The notes below the pieces were generated by a model. That model had not been told where the DNA came from. It was given only the letters and a program-made list of their open reading frames with translations, and ran no database searches. This document shows positions 48,233 through 58,500 of a DNA stretch of 64,000 nucleotides, one piece after another. The stretch is from positions 24,786,551 through 24,850,550 of the forward strand of contig OX637391.1 in NCBI GenBank assembly GCA_951799425.1. The letters are read 5' to 3'. The stretch is from Ilex aquifolium (taxonomy: Eukaryota > Streptophyta > Magnoliopsida > Aquifoliales > Aquifoliaceae). Made by a program: the position numbers and the translations under genes. The first letter of the stretch is position 1, and each line of letters begins with the position of its first letter.

Positions 48233-49934
48233 AATGATCCTCCTAGCTACTTCATCCATTTTGAACTTCTTTCTCTCAGCTTCAAGGCTCACCCTCAATT
48301 GAAAAACTTCTTTGGCCTATGCGGCCAGCTTACATCGATAATCCCAACTGGCATCGGTCGATCACGGGGAGTGACGGCAGTACCTCCGTTGTTATTCTTG
48401 CTTCCATCCCCCTCCACAAATTGCGAGAGGTGTCCAACTTGAACCAATTCTTCTGAGTGCTACTTCAAATAACAGCAATTCTCTATCTTGTGCCCCACAT
48501 CTCGATGTTACGAGCATCTGAAGTTTGGGTTCCTTTTGGCTGGATCGCCTCCCAACTTATTTGGCCATTTGAAGTAGGGTTTTCCCTTAATTTGGAAAAG
48601 AATTTTGTAGATCGGTTCCTTGAATTCCGTGCTGACTCCCATATATGGGGACTTAGAGGGGAACCCCTCTTTTTCCTTCCCCTTTGCTCCATCTCAGGCT
48701 TGCACTCCCGACTTCTCTTTGCCGAATTATTTTTTCCCGACTTGTTCTCTACTTAAGTCTCTACTGAGGTCGTCATCGACCTTGGCATAATTTTCAACCC
48801 TGGGCATGAACTCCTCCATGTCCATTGCCACTCTTGTTGTAAGCGATTGTATAATGTGTTCTCCTTCGGCAATCCTATCTTGAAGGGTGCTACCGTAATT
48901 TCGGGGTTTCACGCCTCCACTTCATTCATCGTTTCCCAATACCGATGAGTGTACTCCTGCAGCGTTTTGCCATTCCTTCTTTTCAATGTCAGCAATGCCC
49001 CAACATCCTTGGGTTGTCGACTGCTAGTGATGAACCAAGTTGTGAATTGCTCAGCAAGCTGGGCCCAGCTATCGACCGAGTCCCTAGCAAGTTCGTCGTA
49101 CCATTTCATGGCTGATATCCCGAGACTACTAGGGAATATGGTGCATAATAGAGGCTCATTCTTTCTGTGAACTATCATTAGCTACCTATAATGACGAATA
49201 TGGGTGATTGGATCCGTTTTACCATCATACAATTTTAAGTTCGGGACGACAAACTTGCTCAAGATTCTTGCACGTTCGATCCATTTAGAAAAGGGAGAAA
49301 CCTCTGTTCCTCCTATAGATTCTCCTATGGCCCTCCGTGTCAGGTCTCTTGCCGACTTCTGCTTAGGCCTCTTCAACCTATTGTTGAACTCTTCGATGAT
49401 GAAGAATTTCCACTCATCTTCCTAGTTTTCAATTCGGTGAGACTTTCTCCAGTATCTAGCTTTTGGTGAGTCTTCATCACTCCTTTGCCTCCGCCTATCT
49501 ACTTTCCTCTGTCGTTGTCTTCTAGAGCATCGAACATCTTCATCAACAACCTCCTTTTCTCTAACCCTCCTCAGCTCTTCCTTTAACTCCTTGTTTTCCC
49601 GCTTTAAAGCCTTATCTCTTGTGTATGAATTATTAAACATTGCGTCGTGTGCATCTAATCGGCCCTGTAGAGATTGGACCAACTTTGTTAGGGCAGGATT
49701 ATCCCCCTCCACACGAAGGGACTCGTCCTGCGGAGTGTCGTTCTGGTTCTCATTATTATCAAGTTTGAAACTAGCCAAGGATATCTTATCGTCGTGCTGT
49801 TTATCCTGGCTATCATAAATTTCTACCCAAATGTCGCTATCCGAAGGGAACGACTCACGTTAGTTTGGATCCGAGTCCTCTTGCTGAGCATTGGAACTTA
49901 CTGGTGATCCAATGGTGCTCTTTAACCTTGCCAT
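48233..49934 (-). pseudogene. Gag of element E
   Basis: Reading starts at the ATG at 49934 (MARLKSTIG), but a stop follows within 25 codons. 49778-49422 encodes a coiled-coil-like and basic region (KRENKELKEELRRVRE). 49376-48909 holds the retrotransposon gag core (KLYDGKTDPITHIRHY, then MKWYDELA..SVDSWAQLAEQF). 48912-48727 and the stretch to 48238 carry the C-terminal part. Several frame breaks are present. The function would have been particle formation. Confidence 0.85.
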
Positions 49935-49952
49935 TGCTTTTTGTTTAGGAAG

Positions 49953-49973
49953 CTTCTCACAAAAGGCGTCAAA
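49953..49973 (-). other. Decayed primer binding site of E
   Basis: The minus strand reads TTTGACGCCTTTTGTGAGAAG, a damaged version of TTTGGCGCCGTCTGTGGGAA found in the TR-GAG element (56841-56860). Confidence 0.6.
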
Positions 49974-50220
49974 TGTAAGTGGTAAAATTACAATATGTCC
50001 TACTTCTGATGAAGAAAATTGTATTCCTCCCTCAAAATCCTCCCTGCAAAATGAACAAACTGCTTAGGACAGAAGTGCTTCGATTGAAGGCACTCTGATG
50101 CTTAAGTCAGTAACTGCATAAAAAGAATATGTATCAAAGAAGATTCTACTTACCTCTCACAGTGTATCATGCGTGCTTTATATAGACCTTGTCGTGTTTC
50201 TAGGGTTTTTGTTACTGGTT

Positions 50221-50252
<32 letters not shown>

Positions 50253-50462
50253 CACATCTCCCCTTACTCAAGAATGTTTGTTGGGGATTGTTGAAATCTC
50301 TTCAGACGCTCCCTCAATTGCAACACTTCTAAGTCATTGACTTCGCCTAGTTGTTGCACCTAAATTCCTTAATTGTAGGCATTTTCCCTGTTGTTCAGTT
50401 TAGGTCCTGTTTTCAAGTTGAGCTCTGTGCAATTTTGCTCGGTACCATGAATCGAGCTGTCA
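49974..50462 (-). repeat. 5' LTR of element E (outer end tentative)
   Basis: The inner end ...TTACA abuts the primer site. The minus strand carries TATATAAA (50184-50177). A run of 22 G on the plus strand (50231-50252), C on the coding strand, lies about 46 bp upstream of it. The outer end is placed at TGACAGCTCG (50462), but without the other LTR it cannot be proven. Confidence 0.5.
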
Positions 50463-50682
50463 TAGTTCGGTCGGTTCATCCCCAATTGTTCCTATTTTGA
50501 CCCACGTGACCTGTCCTTCCAAGAATACGTGAGTGTATTGCTTGTGCACGTGGCATATATTTATGCCTCTTTAAGATCCATCTAACTATTAAAATGGACA
50601 AGAATATTTTATGATCGATTTTTAACTTTTTTTTTACCTGATGTTTGTTTGTTAAAAAGTAGTAGTTTGGAAATTCGTGTAA

Positions 50683-51185
50683 GAGCAACTCCAAAGGGAG
50701 TTGCCATTTTGGGATGCCAAATCCTTCATTTGCAATCTTGAACAGTGTTTTGCCATTTCTGAATTATAAATCTGCTCCAATGGCAGGTGCCAAAATAGGG
50801 TGTCATTTTCATATTTTTATTCATTAATCTATATGAATCGTTGGATCTATATTCATCTAACGAATCTATATTCATCAATTCATTTGCAACCTCTCTTTCT
50901 CTCTCCAGAGTTGCCAAAAATGCCACACCAAGATCTTTGATGCCATTTTTCAACCCCATATACCACCCCCTTTACGCCCTGTTTGATATGTTTTTTGGGA
51001 GGGGTTTGGATTGGATTGTCCAAACCCATGTTTGACCCAAAGATGAAATTCAAATATGAAATTCAACATTCAATGTTGTCTATATACATGTTTGGTATGT
51101 GCAGGGATATATGATTATTATGATAATCCAAACATGGGTTTAAGGGGTTCATACGACCCCATATGCAATCCGCTTGGAGTTGCTC
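50683..51185. mobile_element. PIF/Harbinger-type MITE upstream of PPR gene
   Basis: The element is 503 bp with terminal inverted repeats GAGCAACTCCAA / TTGGAGTTGCTC and 3-bp duplication TAA (50680-50682 and 51186-51188). It has no coding capacity. TAA duplications and this terminus type suit Tourist-like elements. It ends 58 bp before the likely TATA box of the PPR gene. Confidence 0.8.
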
Positions 51186-51242
51186 TAACTATACTGGTCA
51201 GAGACAGCTGTAGCCTTCTCGTCTTCTTCATACAATCTTCCC

Positions 51243-51249
51243 TATAAAT
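51243..51249 (+). promoter_or_regulatory. Probable TATA box of PPR gene
   Basis: TATAAAT lies 157 bp before the ATG at 51406 with no competing TATA-like sequence nearer. Confidence 0.5.
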
Positions 51250-51405
51250 TGCCATTGCAACCCTCCACATATCCTCCTTAATAATGGAATGTCTTCGTTT
51301 TTGTGAGCTTATATCTTGACTACACGCTTTGTATACACATAAAGCTTTGGGATTTCTTTCAGATGCAAACAGAACACGCAGTTCATATATCTGATCAAGA
51401 TCTCC

Positions 51406-53271
51406 ATGCCCAAAATCTTCAATTCTTCAAAACTTCCGACCTTGTTTTGCTTTCAATCAAGACTCATGTCAACCACCCCTGCCCCAACCAACCAACACAT
51501 TACCTATCTCATATTAGAACAAAAATCAGCAAGTCAAGCCCTCCAGACCTTCAGATGGGCGTCCAAACTTCCCAGTTTCATCCACTCTCAATCCACCTAC
51601 AGGGCTTTGATACACAAGCTCTGTACTTTTCGTCAATTTGAGACCGTCAAAGAACTGCTCGACGAAATGCCCAGCTCGATTGGTTCACCCCCGGATGAAG
51701 AAATTTTCGTCACAATGGTCCGTGGTTTGGGCCGGGCTCGAATGATTCGAGAAGTGATCAAAGTTCTTCACGTGGTTTCCAAGTTTGAAAAGAACCCATC
51801 TTTGAAACTCTTCAATTCAATACTTGATGTTCTTGTTAAGGAAGATATTGACTTGGCAAGAAAATTTTATCGGGAGAAGATGATGAAAAGTGGTGTTCTA
51901 GGTGATGATTATACTTATGGGATTTTAATGAAAGGACTTTGCTTGACAAATAGAATTGGTGATGGTTTTAAGCTTTTGCAAGTAATGAAGACGCGGGGTG
52001 TAACGCCGAATACTGTTTTATACAACACATTGATCCATGCTCTTTGCAAGAGTGGGAAACTTGGGATTGGGCGAGCTAGAAGCTTGATGAATGAAATGGT
52101 GGAACCCAATGACGTCACCTTTAACATTTTGATATCAGCTTATTGTCGAGAAGAGAATTTAGTGCAAGCTCTTGTGATATTAGAGAAATGCTTTAGTACT
52201 GCTTTTGTTCCTGATGTTGTTGCAGTGACTAAGATGGTGGAAATTCTTTGCAATGCTGGTCGTGTTGCCGAGGCTGTTGATGTTTTAGAAAGAATAGAGA
52301 GCAAAGGAGGTAAATTGGATGTTGTGGCGTATAATACCCTGATAAAGGGGTTTTGTAGCTTAGGGAAAGTGAAGGTTGGATGTAGGTTTTTAAAGGAGAT
52401 GGAGAGAAAGGGTTGCCTTCCAAATGTGGACACTTATAATGTGCTGATCTCTAGTTTCTGTGCCTGTGGGATTTTGGATTCAGCTATTGATTTGTTTAAT
52501 GAAATGAAAATGATTGGGATTAATTGCAACTTCGTCACATATGATACGTTAATCCGTGGCTTGTGCTCAGGAGAAAAGATGGAAGAGGGCTTTAAGATCT
52601 TGGAATTAATGGAGGAAGTTAAAGGGGGTTCTGCCGGTCATATAAGTCCCTATAATAGTATCATATATGGTCTGTATAAAGAAAACCGTTTGGATGAAGC
52701 CCTCAAATTTCTGACTAAGCTGGAGAAATTGTTTCCTAAAGCTGTTGACAGGAACTTGAAGATACTAGGTTTCTGTGAGGAGGGTAGTGTTGAGGATGCC
52801 AAGAGAGTTTATGATCAGATGACTAAGGAGGGAGGTTTTCCTAGTGCTCTCGTTTATGTCAGTTTGATTCATGAGTATTGCCAAGAAGGGAGTGTGAAAG
52901 AAGCATTTGAGATGATGAATGAAATGGTTGCTGGGGGTTATTTTCCTATTGCGTCAACATTCAATGCTTTAATTACTGGGCTATGTAGGCAAGGCAAATT
53001 TGGGAGTGCGTCAAAACTCCTGGAGGACATGGTTGGAAAAGGTTGCTTGCCTAATTCTGAAAGTTATGGTCCTTTGATCAATGCACTTAGTCGGAACGGG
53101 GATTTGCAAAATGCTTCGATACTATTTCTCGAAATGGTGGAAAAAGGTATTATTCCTAATTTCGATACATGGAGCACATTGATTTTATGTCTTAGTCAAG
53201 AAACGAAAAGGTTGGAAGGCAAGGATATATTTCGTGTAAATAACCAATTACAGTGGATTCTTGAGACTTGA
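51406..53271 (+). CDS. P-class pentatricopeptide repeat protein, probably mitochondrial
   Basis: A single exon of 621 codons, intact. The N-terminus ([19 protein letters not shown]) is basic and lacks acidic residues, as in mitochondrial presequences; an in-frame ATG at 51466 is a possible alternative start. About 13 repeats of 35 residues follow from near residue 130, e.g. those starting [49 protein letters not shown] and [12 protein letters not shown]. No E/DYW editing domain is present. P-class PPR proteins bind organelle RNA, each repeat contacting about one base, and act in its stability, splicing or translation. It looks like the counterpart of Arabidopsis At2g17525, recalled rather than searched. 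It is one of two host genes in the window and runs tail-to-tail with PIG-H. Confidence 0.95.
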   Translation: MPKIFNSSKLPTLFCFQSRLMSTTPAPTNQHITYLILEQKSASQALQTFRWASKLPSFIHSQSTYRALIHKLCTFRQFETVKELLDEMPSSIGSPPDEEIFVTMVRGLGRARMIREVIKVLHVVSKFEKNPSLKLFNSILDVLVKEDIDLARKFYREKMMKSGVLGDDYTYGILMKGLCLTNRIGDGFKLLQVMKTRGVTPNTVLYNTLIHALCKSGKLGIGRARSLMNEMVEPNDVTFNILISAYCREENLVQALVILEKCFSTAFVPDVVAVTKMVEILCNAGRVAEAVDVLERIESKGGKLDVVAYNTLIKGFCSLGKVKVGCRFLKEMERKGCLPNVDTYNVLISSFCACGILDSAIDLFNEMKMIGINCNFVTYDTLIRGLCSGEKMEEGFKILELMEEVKGGSAGHISPYNSIIYGLYKENRLDEALKFLTKLEKLFPKAVDRNLKILGFCEEGSVEDAKRVYDQMTKEGGFPSALVYVSLIHEYCQEGSVKEAFEMMNEMVAGGYFPIASTFNALITGLCRQGKFGSASKLLEDMVGKGCLPNSESYGPLINALSRNGDLQNASILFLEMVEKGIIPNFDTWSTLILCLSQETKRLEGKDIFRVNNQLQWILET

Positions 53272-54940
53272 ATTATTGGCTGGGAATTACTTATAATGTT
53301 GATATTGGTGCTGGACTTGATATCTCTCAAAACAGTGGTTGCATCAATAGATTAGATGCAATGGGAGTGTACTAGAAAGAGGGCATCGTGCTCTTCTGTT
53401 ATGAGAAGATTGTTTCTCCTTCAACCTTTATGTATCTTTGCACTCCTGTCATCAATTTAATCTTGTACATTTTTCAGTTATGTTTTCTTCTGCGGATCTT
53501 TTGTGTCTAGGTTTTACTTCACTCACTGATTTTTTGCCTTCCCCTTTGCCATGGCACCAGATCTTTTTGTTTTGGGTCTCTTTGATGGAGAGGGATGGAA
53601 CATGTGCTTGCATGTATTTTTGATTTCCAGGTTTTTAATGGGATCTTTGCTTCTGGCGAAAGAATTTGGTAAAATGAAACAAATGCTTGTCGTTTGTTTA
53701 AAGAATATAATGATAAACAATTCTTCAGTTGGTGAGGTGATTGAGGTCTGAAATTTCATTGCATTCATTGTTCCATCTGATTGTCATGCTCGGTTTCTTT
53801 TCTTTTGGTGGAAGCATTAGAGATGGAGAGTGTTGGAGTATTCTACAAAAGAAATAATTTCAAATTCTTTAATTATTTTCATAAATGACCTTTTAGTTTT
53901 TCAATAAGATAATGAACTCTAATCATTCGTGTGTATTGGATTGCCAAATTCATGTTTCCCTTTTTACCTGCTTTTAACAAATTTTTGCCCCAAATTGGTG
54001 CAAAACGGGCATATTGTTACCGTTTATAGAGATTCAGGATGCATTTTTAATCTCCAAAGGAATCAATGGCTCTTTAATTCAATAATATTCCTTGTCTTGT
54101 GAAGGTTTTGCATTCTTAAGATCAAGAGTTCAAGTCTCCCCCGCTCTTCCCCTCCCTTAGAAGAAAAAAATAATTTCAAAGGAACAGTGCAAAAGTTTGA
54201 AAGACAAAATTCCACCAGCCCTTTTGCTTTTAACAAAACTTGGTTTAAATTTGCTAAACTGTATTAAGTTTGGTTTTCCAAAAGTAAAATCCATTACAGT
54301 AAAACAGTTTTTGTGATTCAAAGGATTGGTTGCTGTTCTTGTGTCCTAAATCTGTTACAATCAAGCAGTTTGATTACAAGGATTGCTTTTTTCTGTTTGG
54401 TCTTTTTTAAAAATGGTCATCAGTAGTTTAGTTAAACGACCATCTAACAAACCATCTCAGAAACTTAGTAGGTGCTTGTTTATTGTCCTTATTCTAACTA
54501 ATTCTATTCAACTTAGACTAAATTTTTATTTCAACTATTTGCGATTGACTACATAAATGTAATTTTTCCATTGTTTTGTATCAAAAACAATATTTTCCCC
54601 TCATTCTAATTAATTCTCCCAAAACAATTTGTATGCGCAGAATTAGTATACGCCAATGCCACAACCCTGAAGCACCCTAATGCAACGTGCAGTCCAAAGG
54701 CGTCATAGGTTATGACGAGTCACTCCGACAGTGGGGGGAGGTAGTGAATGCTTAATGGGAGAGAGGGTTGTGGGGTTGAGAGGTCTGTCTCTCTCCTGTG
54801 TGTGTTCTCGCTTATGTATGCATGTATATACATATGGAATATGATATGGTAAAATTTATCTAATAGGTAATGCATAATTAAAAGATTTTCTAATGGAAAA
54901 TTTCGTAAAAACAACAATTTCCGTCATGTGTATGTGGAAT
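53272..54940 (+). other. PPR 3' flank and intergenic region
   Basis: AT-rich, with no open frame I would support. A short tRNA-like stretch (54062-54180, with GAGTTCAAGTCTCCC resembling an internal B box and an A-rich end) may be a decayed SINE. The PPR poly(A) site was not located. Confidence 0.5.
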
Positions 54941-55289
54941 TAGAAGTGTTAATTGTGTCGTGTCATTTTCGTGTTATGTCACTTTTAGTCGTGTTATTTT
55001 CATGTCGGGTTCGTATCAATATTCGTGTCAATAAAAAACTATTTAATTCTCCAACAACTCATATAATTCTATTTAAAACATTTAAAAAATATATAAAATT
55101 TTTATTTTCTATCTACAATACTCGTTAAATACTTATTTTCTATATACAGTACACATTAATCATGTTATTTGTTTCGAACCTTAATTTGACCAATTTCTTA
55201 CTCGTGTTAATTAATTATGTTATTTTTTAGTTTTGTGTCCGGTTGGGTTCGTGTCTGGTTCATGTTAATAAATAAAATTGACACTCCCA
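54941..55289. mobile_element. Possible hAT-type MITE
   Basis: The ends AGAAGTGTTAATT and AATTGACACTCCC are imperfect inverted repeats, and the inside is rich in GTGTCGTGT/TTCGTGTC words, common in dispersed plant repeats. ATGTGG occurs next to both ends and may be part of an 8-bp duplication. The exact ends are uncertain. Confidence 0.4.
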
Positions 55290-55558
55290 TGTGGGGCAAA
55301 CACCGACAAGGGATGTCAGTAAAAATTCAAAAAATACAAGTGTTGTTCTTGAAGTTATGCCTATTTACAAGCTGTTTGAATGAAACTTTCCCTGAAATAC
55401 AAAATGTACAGTACATATTAACAGACCTGAATACAGCAACATTGCGGACATTAATAAAGCTACATTGTTCCCACTACTAATGCACAAGGTACACTACAAC
55501 CACTAATCCCAAAAGTAGATGCACACCATTCCCCATCTTATGTACATGCATCAGGACT

Positions 55559-58500
55559 TTATTTACTGTCAGTTGCAGCACACAAAGCCTTCCAGATGGG
55601 GACTAACATTTTCATTGGTGGACGCTATTCCTGGATAATAAATTCAAGCATTATGAACCAGTAAGAGAGGCATATGTGGAGGACACGAAAAAGAGGATAA
55701 AAGAAAACAACTTAAATGTAACTGTTCCACATTTAATTTTTCTCCCTTAGTAGAAAATAAATTACCTTGTTCTACTGGTTCAGACTACAGCTCAACCCAC
55801 AATGTCCATTTTTTAAGGAGTAATGCTACACTGACCAAATTTTGGGACTAAAGCCCAAATGACATGACAACATGTCATTTGGAGTCTTTATTGGGGCCCA
55901 AATGACATGACACCAAATAAAGAAGCTTAAATCAGCTGCTATATCATTTGGGCTCCAAATTTGGTCCCAAAATTTGGTTAGTGTAGTATTACTGTTTTTT
56001 AAGTCTTGAACTCTTGTTTATTCATTGTTGAGCAACATAAATGAAGCAAATTTCCATGAAAAACTCAAGGTGCGGAGAAGAAACAAGATCATTTACCTTG
56101 GAAACGAACATCAGTTCAGCTTCTTCATGTACAATCAAAGACAGGCTCCAGTAACAACTGACTGGGGTCACACATTCATTCAACATTGGTCGTAAAATCT
56201 TCCTAATTGGAACAAAGCAGTGGATAGTTCTCCTACTATATGGAAAAAAGAAGTGTGATTCTATTTCTGATGATACCTAGAAAAAAGCTCTAAGTATGAG
56301 GTCAGACAAGGAGGTCAGACATAGTAACCAGGGCTCCGCAATTCAGACCTCAAGCTCTCATCAAAGAAAACAAACGAGAAATTGAAAGGGAAACAGCTGG
56401 CTAGTGAATGACATCCTCAAAGCAATGGAAAGCTATAATCAAGGCACAAAACTCTCAGCTAACCAAGATCATCTCCCAAAAATCAAGGAAGATCCCACGG
56501 ATGAAGGCAAAGATCTCGGTGAAAATCCCTTAGAGATAGAAATCACACTATAAATACTGTACAGCGCCTCAATCAAAAGGCAGAGAACCCTACTGGCATC
56601 AAAGGCCTCTTGTAAAATATTTTCTAGATGAATATAGATTCTAGGAGCAAGAGACTCCATTGAAGAGTGGACTAGCCGAGCTCCCAAGCCGGTGAACCAC
56701 TATATTTCTACGTGTTACACACACCACACCTCGGACAACTAGAACATTCAACCACCAATTCACGGGCCTTGTAGCTTAGATCTGTTCCTAGCAATTATAC
56801 TCTAACTCGCTGCTCATTCACGTGAAATAACACCATCAGTTTGGCGCCGTCTGTGGGAACGACTGTTCCTGTTACAAATAAGCTGATCTCTCAGTGACTG
56901 ATGGTATCAACTCGAAACATGAGCAGAAGCCAAACAAACCCACCACGAACGCAGGATCAGCAGGAAGCCACCAACGACAGACAACCCGAGAACGTCCAAG
57001 AGACTAATTCCCCCATTAACAACGAGATGGAGGCCCTTCGCCTCGTCAACCAACGTTTGCTAAGGGAAAACGCAGAGCTATCGAAGCTCATACAACGCCC
57101 ACAGGAGGCACTACCAGCCCAAGAAGGCCAGAATAATCCCCCTCATAGGGAACAACGACACTTGGACCCCCTTAGAGAGGTCAACGAAGGAGGAGAAAGC
57201 AGCCAGACCAGGGGGCATGTTCCCTACCTACCCCCTAGGAATGGCCACAACGAAGAAGTGCAAAGTCAGAACGATGGGGGCGAGAGGGACGATTTTTTCC
57301 CTTACCAGCAGGACAGGAGAGAGCAGCACTGGGAGCAACGCTTCAAGGACATCCAGCAAGAGCTCAGCCACATGAAGGAGGCTGTAAAGAGCAAGGCTCC
57401 GGTTACAATGGACGTCTTGATGCAACAAACCGAGTCCCCATTCACCACTGGAGTGCTGCACTTTTCTCTCCCACCAAAGTTCAGGATGCCACAAATAGAG
57501 GTCTTTGACGGAACAAAAGATCCCGTAGATCATCTCAACACTTACAAGAACCAAATGGAGCTGCATGGATACCAGGATCCTGTACGTTGCAGAGCTTTTG
57601 CCATCACATTGAAAGGCTCCGCCCTAGCCTGGTTTCACAGGCTCCCACCAGCCTCGATCTCATCCTTTAAAGAGCTCTCCATAGCTTTCGTATCTCACTT
57701 TATAGGAGCCCGAATATACAGAAAGCCGAGCTACCACCTACTGAATGTGAAACAGGGACCCCAAGAAAACCTACGGTCTTATGTCCAAAGGTTCAATTCA
57801 GAATCCCTGAAGGTAGAAATTCCAGATGAGAAGTTTGCTATCACTGCTTTCATTTCTGGATTAGGAGTGCAGTCGAAGGATTTGATATTTTCTATATCAA
57901 AAAACCCCCAAGCAAGCATGGCAGAGGTGCTGGCTAAAACAGAAAAGTATATTAATGGCGAGGAAGCCCTTCTCTCAAAGGTAGGGAGCTCATCCTCATA
58001 GAAGGAAAAAGTGAAGAAAGAAAATAAGAGGGATCGAAGTCCTAGGAAAGAAAGAGGACGAGATAGGTCCCAAAGAAGAGACAGGGATCGCTCCCCCAAG
58101 AGAAGGGAAGATGTCAGAGAACGAGACGAGCTATTCAGCTCATGAACATCCGATGAGCTCTTCAGCTCATAAACTCAAGATGAGCTCTTCAGCTCATAAA
58201 CATCCGATGAGCTCTTCAGCTCATAAATTTAAGATGAGCTCTTCAACTCATGAACTCAAGATGAGCTCTTCAGCTCATGAACTCAAGATGAGCTCTTCAG
58301 CTCATAAACATCCGATGAGCTCTTCAGCTCATAAATTCAAGATGAGCTCTTCAGTTTATAACTTGAGCCAAGCAGCTCACGATGAACTCTTCAGTTCGTA
58401 ACTTGAGCCACGTAGCTCACGATGAACTCTTCAGTTCATAACTTGAGCCAAGCAGCTCACGCTGAACTCTTCAGCTCATAATATGAGCCACGTAGCTCGC

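Larger units (their letters stand above)
40886..50462 (-). mobile_element. Element E: old Tat-type Ty3/gypsy retrotransposon, minus strand, heavily decayed
   Basis: Read leftward from the right: 5' LTR (49974 to about 50462), decayed primer site (49953-49973), gag, protease, reverse transcriptase, RNase H, a second RNase H domain, integrase, then noncoding sequence cut by element B at 40886. The second RNase H domain and the gag type point to the Tat lineage. Two solo LTRs (44309-45616, 46446-48232) interrupt it. Many stops and frameshifts mark it as the oldest element here. The rest of its 3' end lies left of base 1. Confidence 0.85.

Noticed and set aside
55315-55480. Short plus-strand open frame past the MITE-like repeat
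   Set aside because: Short and without features; it overlaps the likely PIG-H 3' untranslated region on the other strand.
58111-58401. Open frame with nine-residue repeats (MSSSAHKHP type)
   Set aside because: The 27-bp tandem repeat gives a repeated peptide in any open frame; it follows the gag stop and has no support as a gene.
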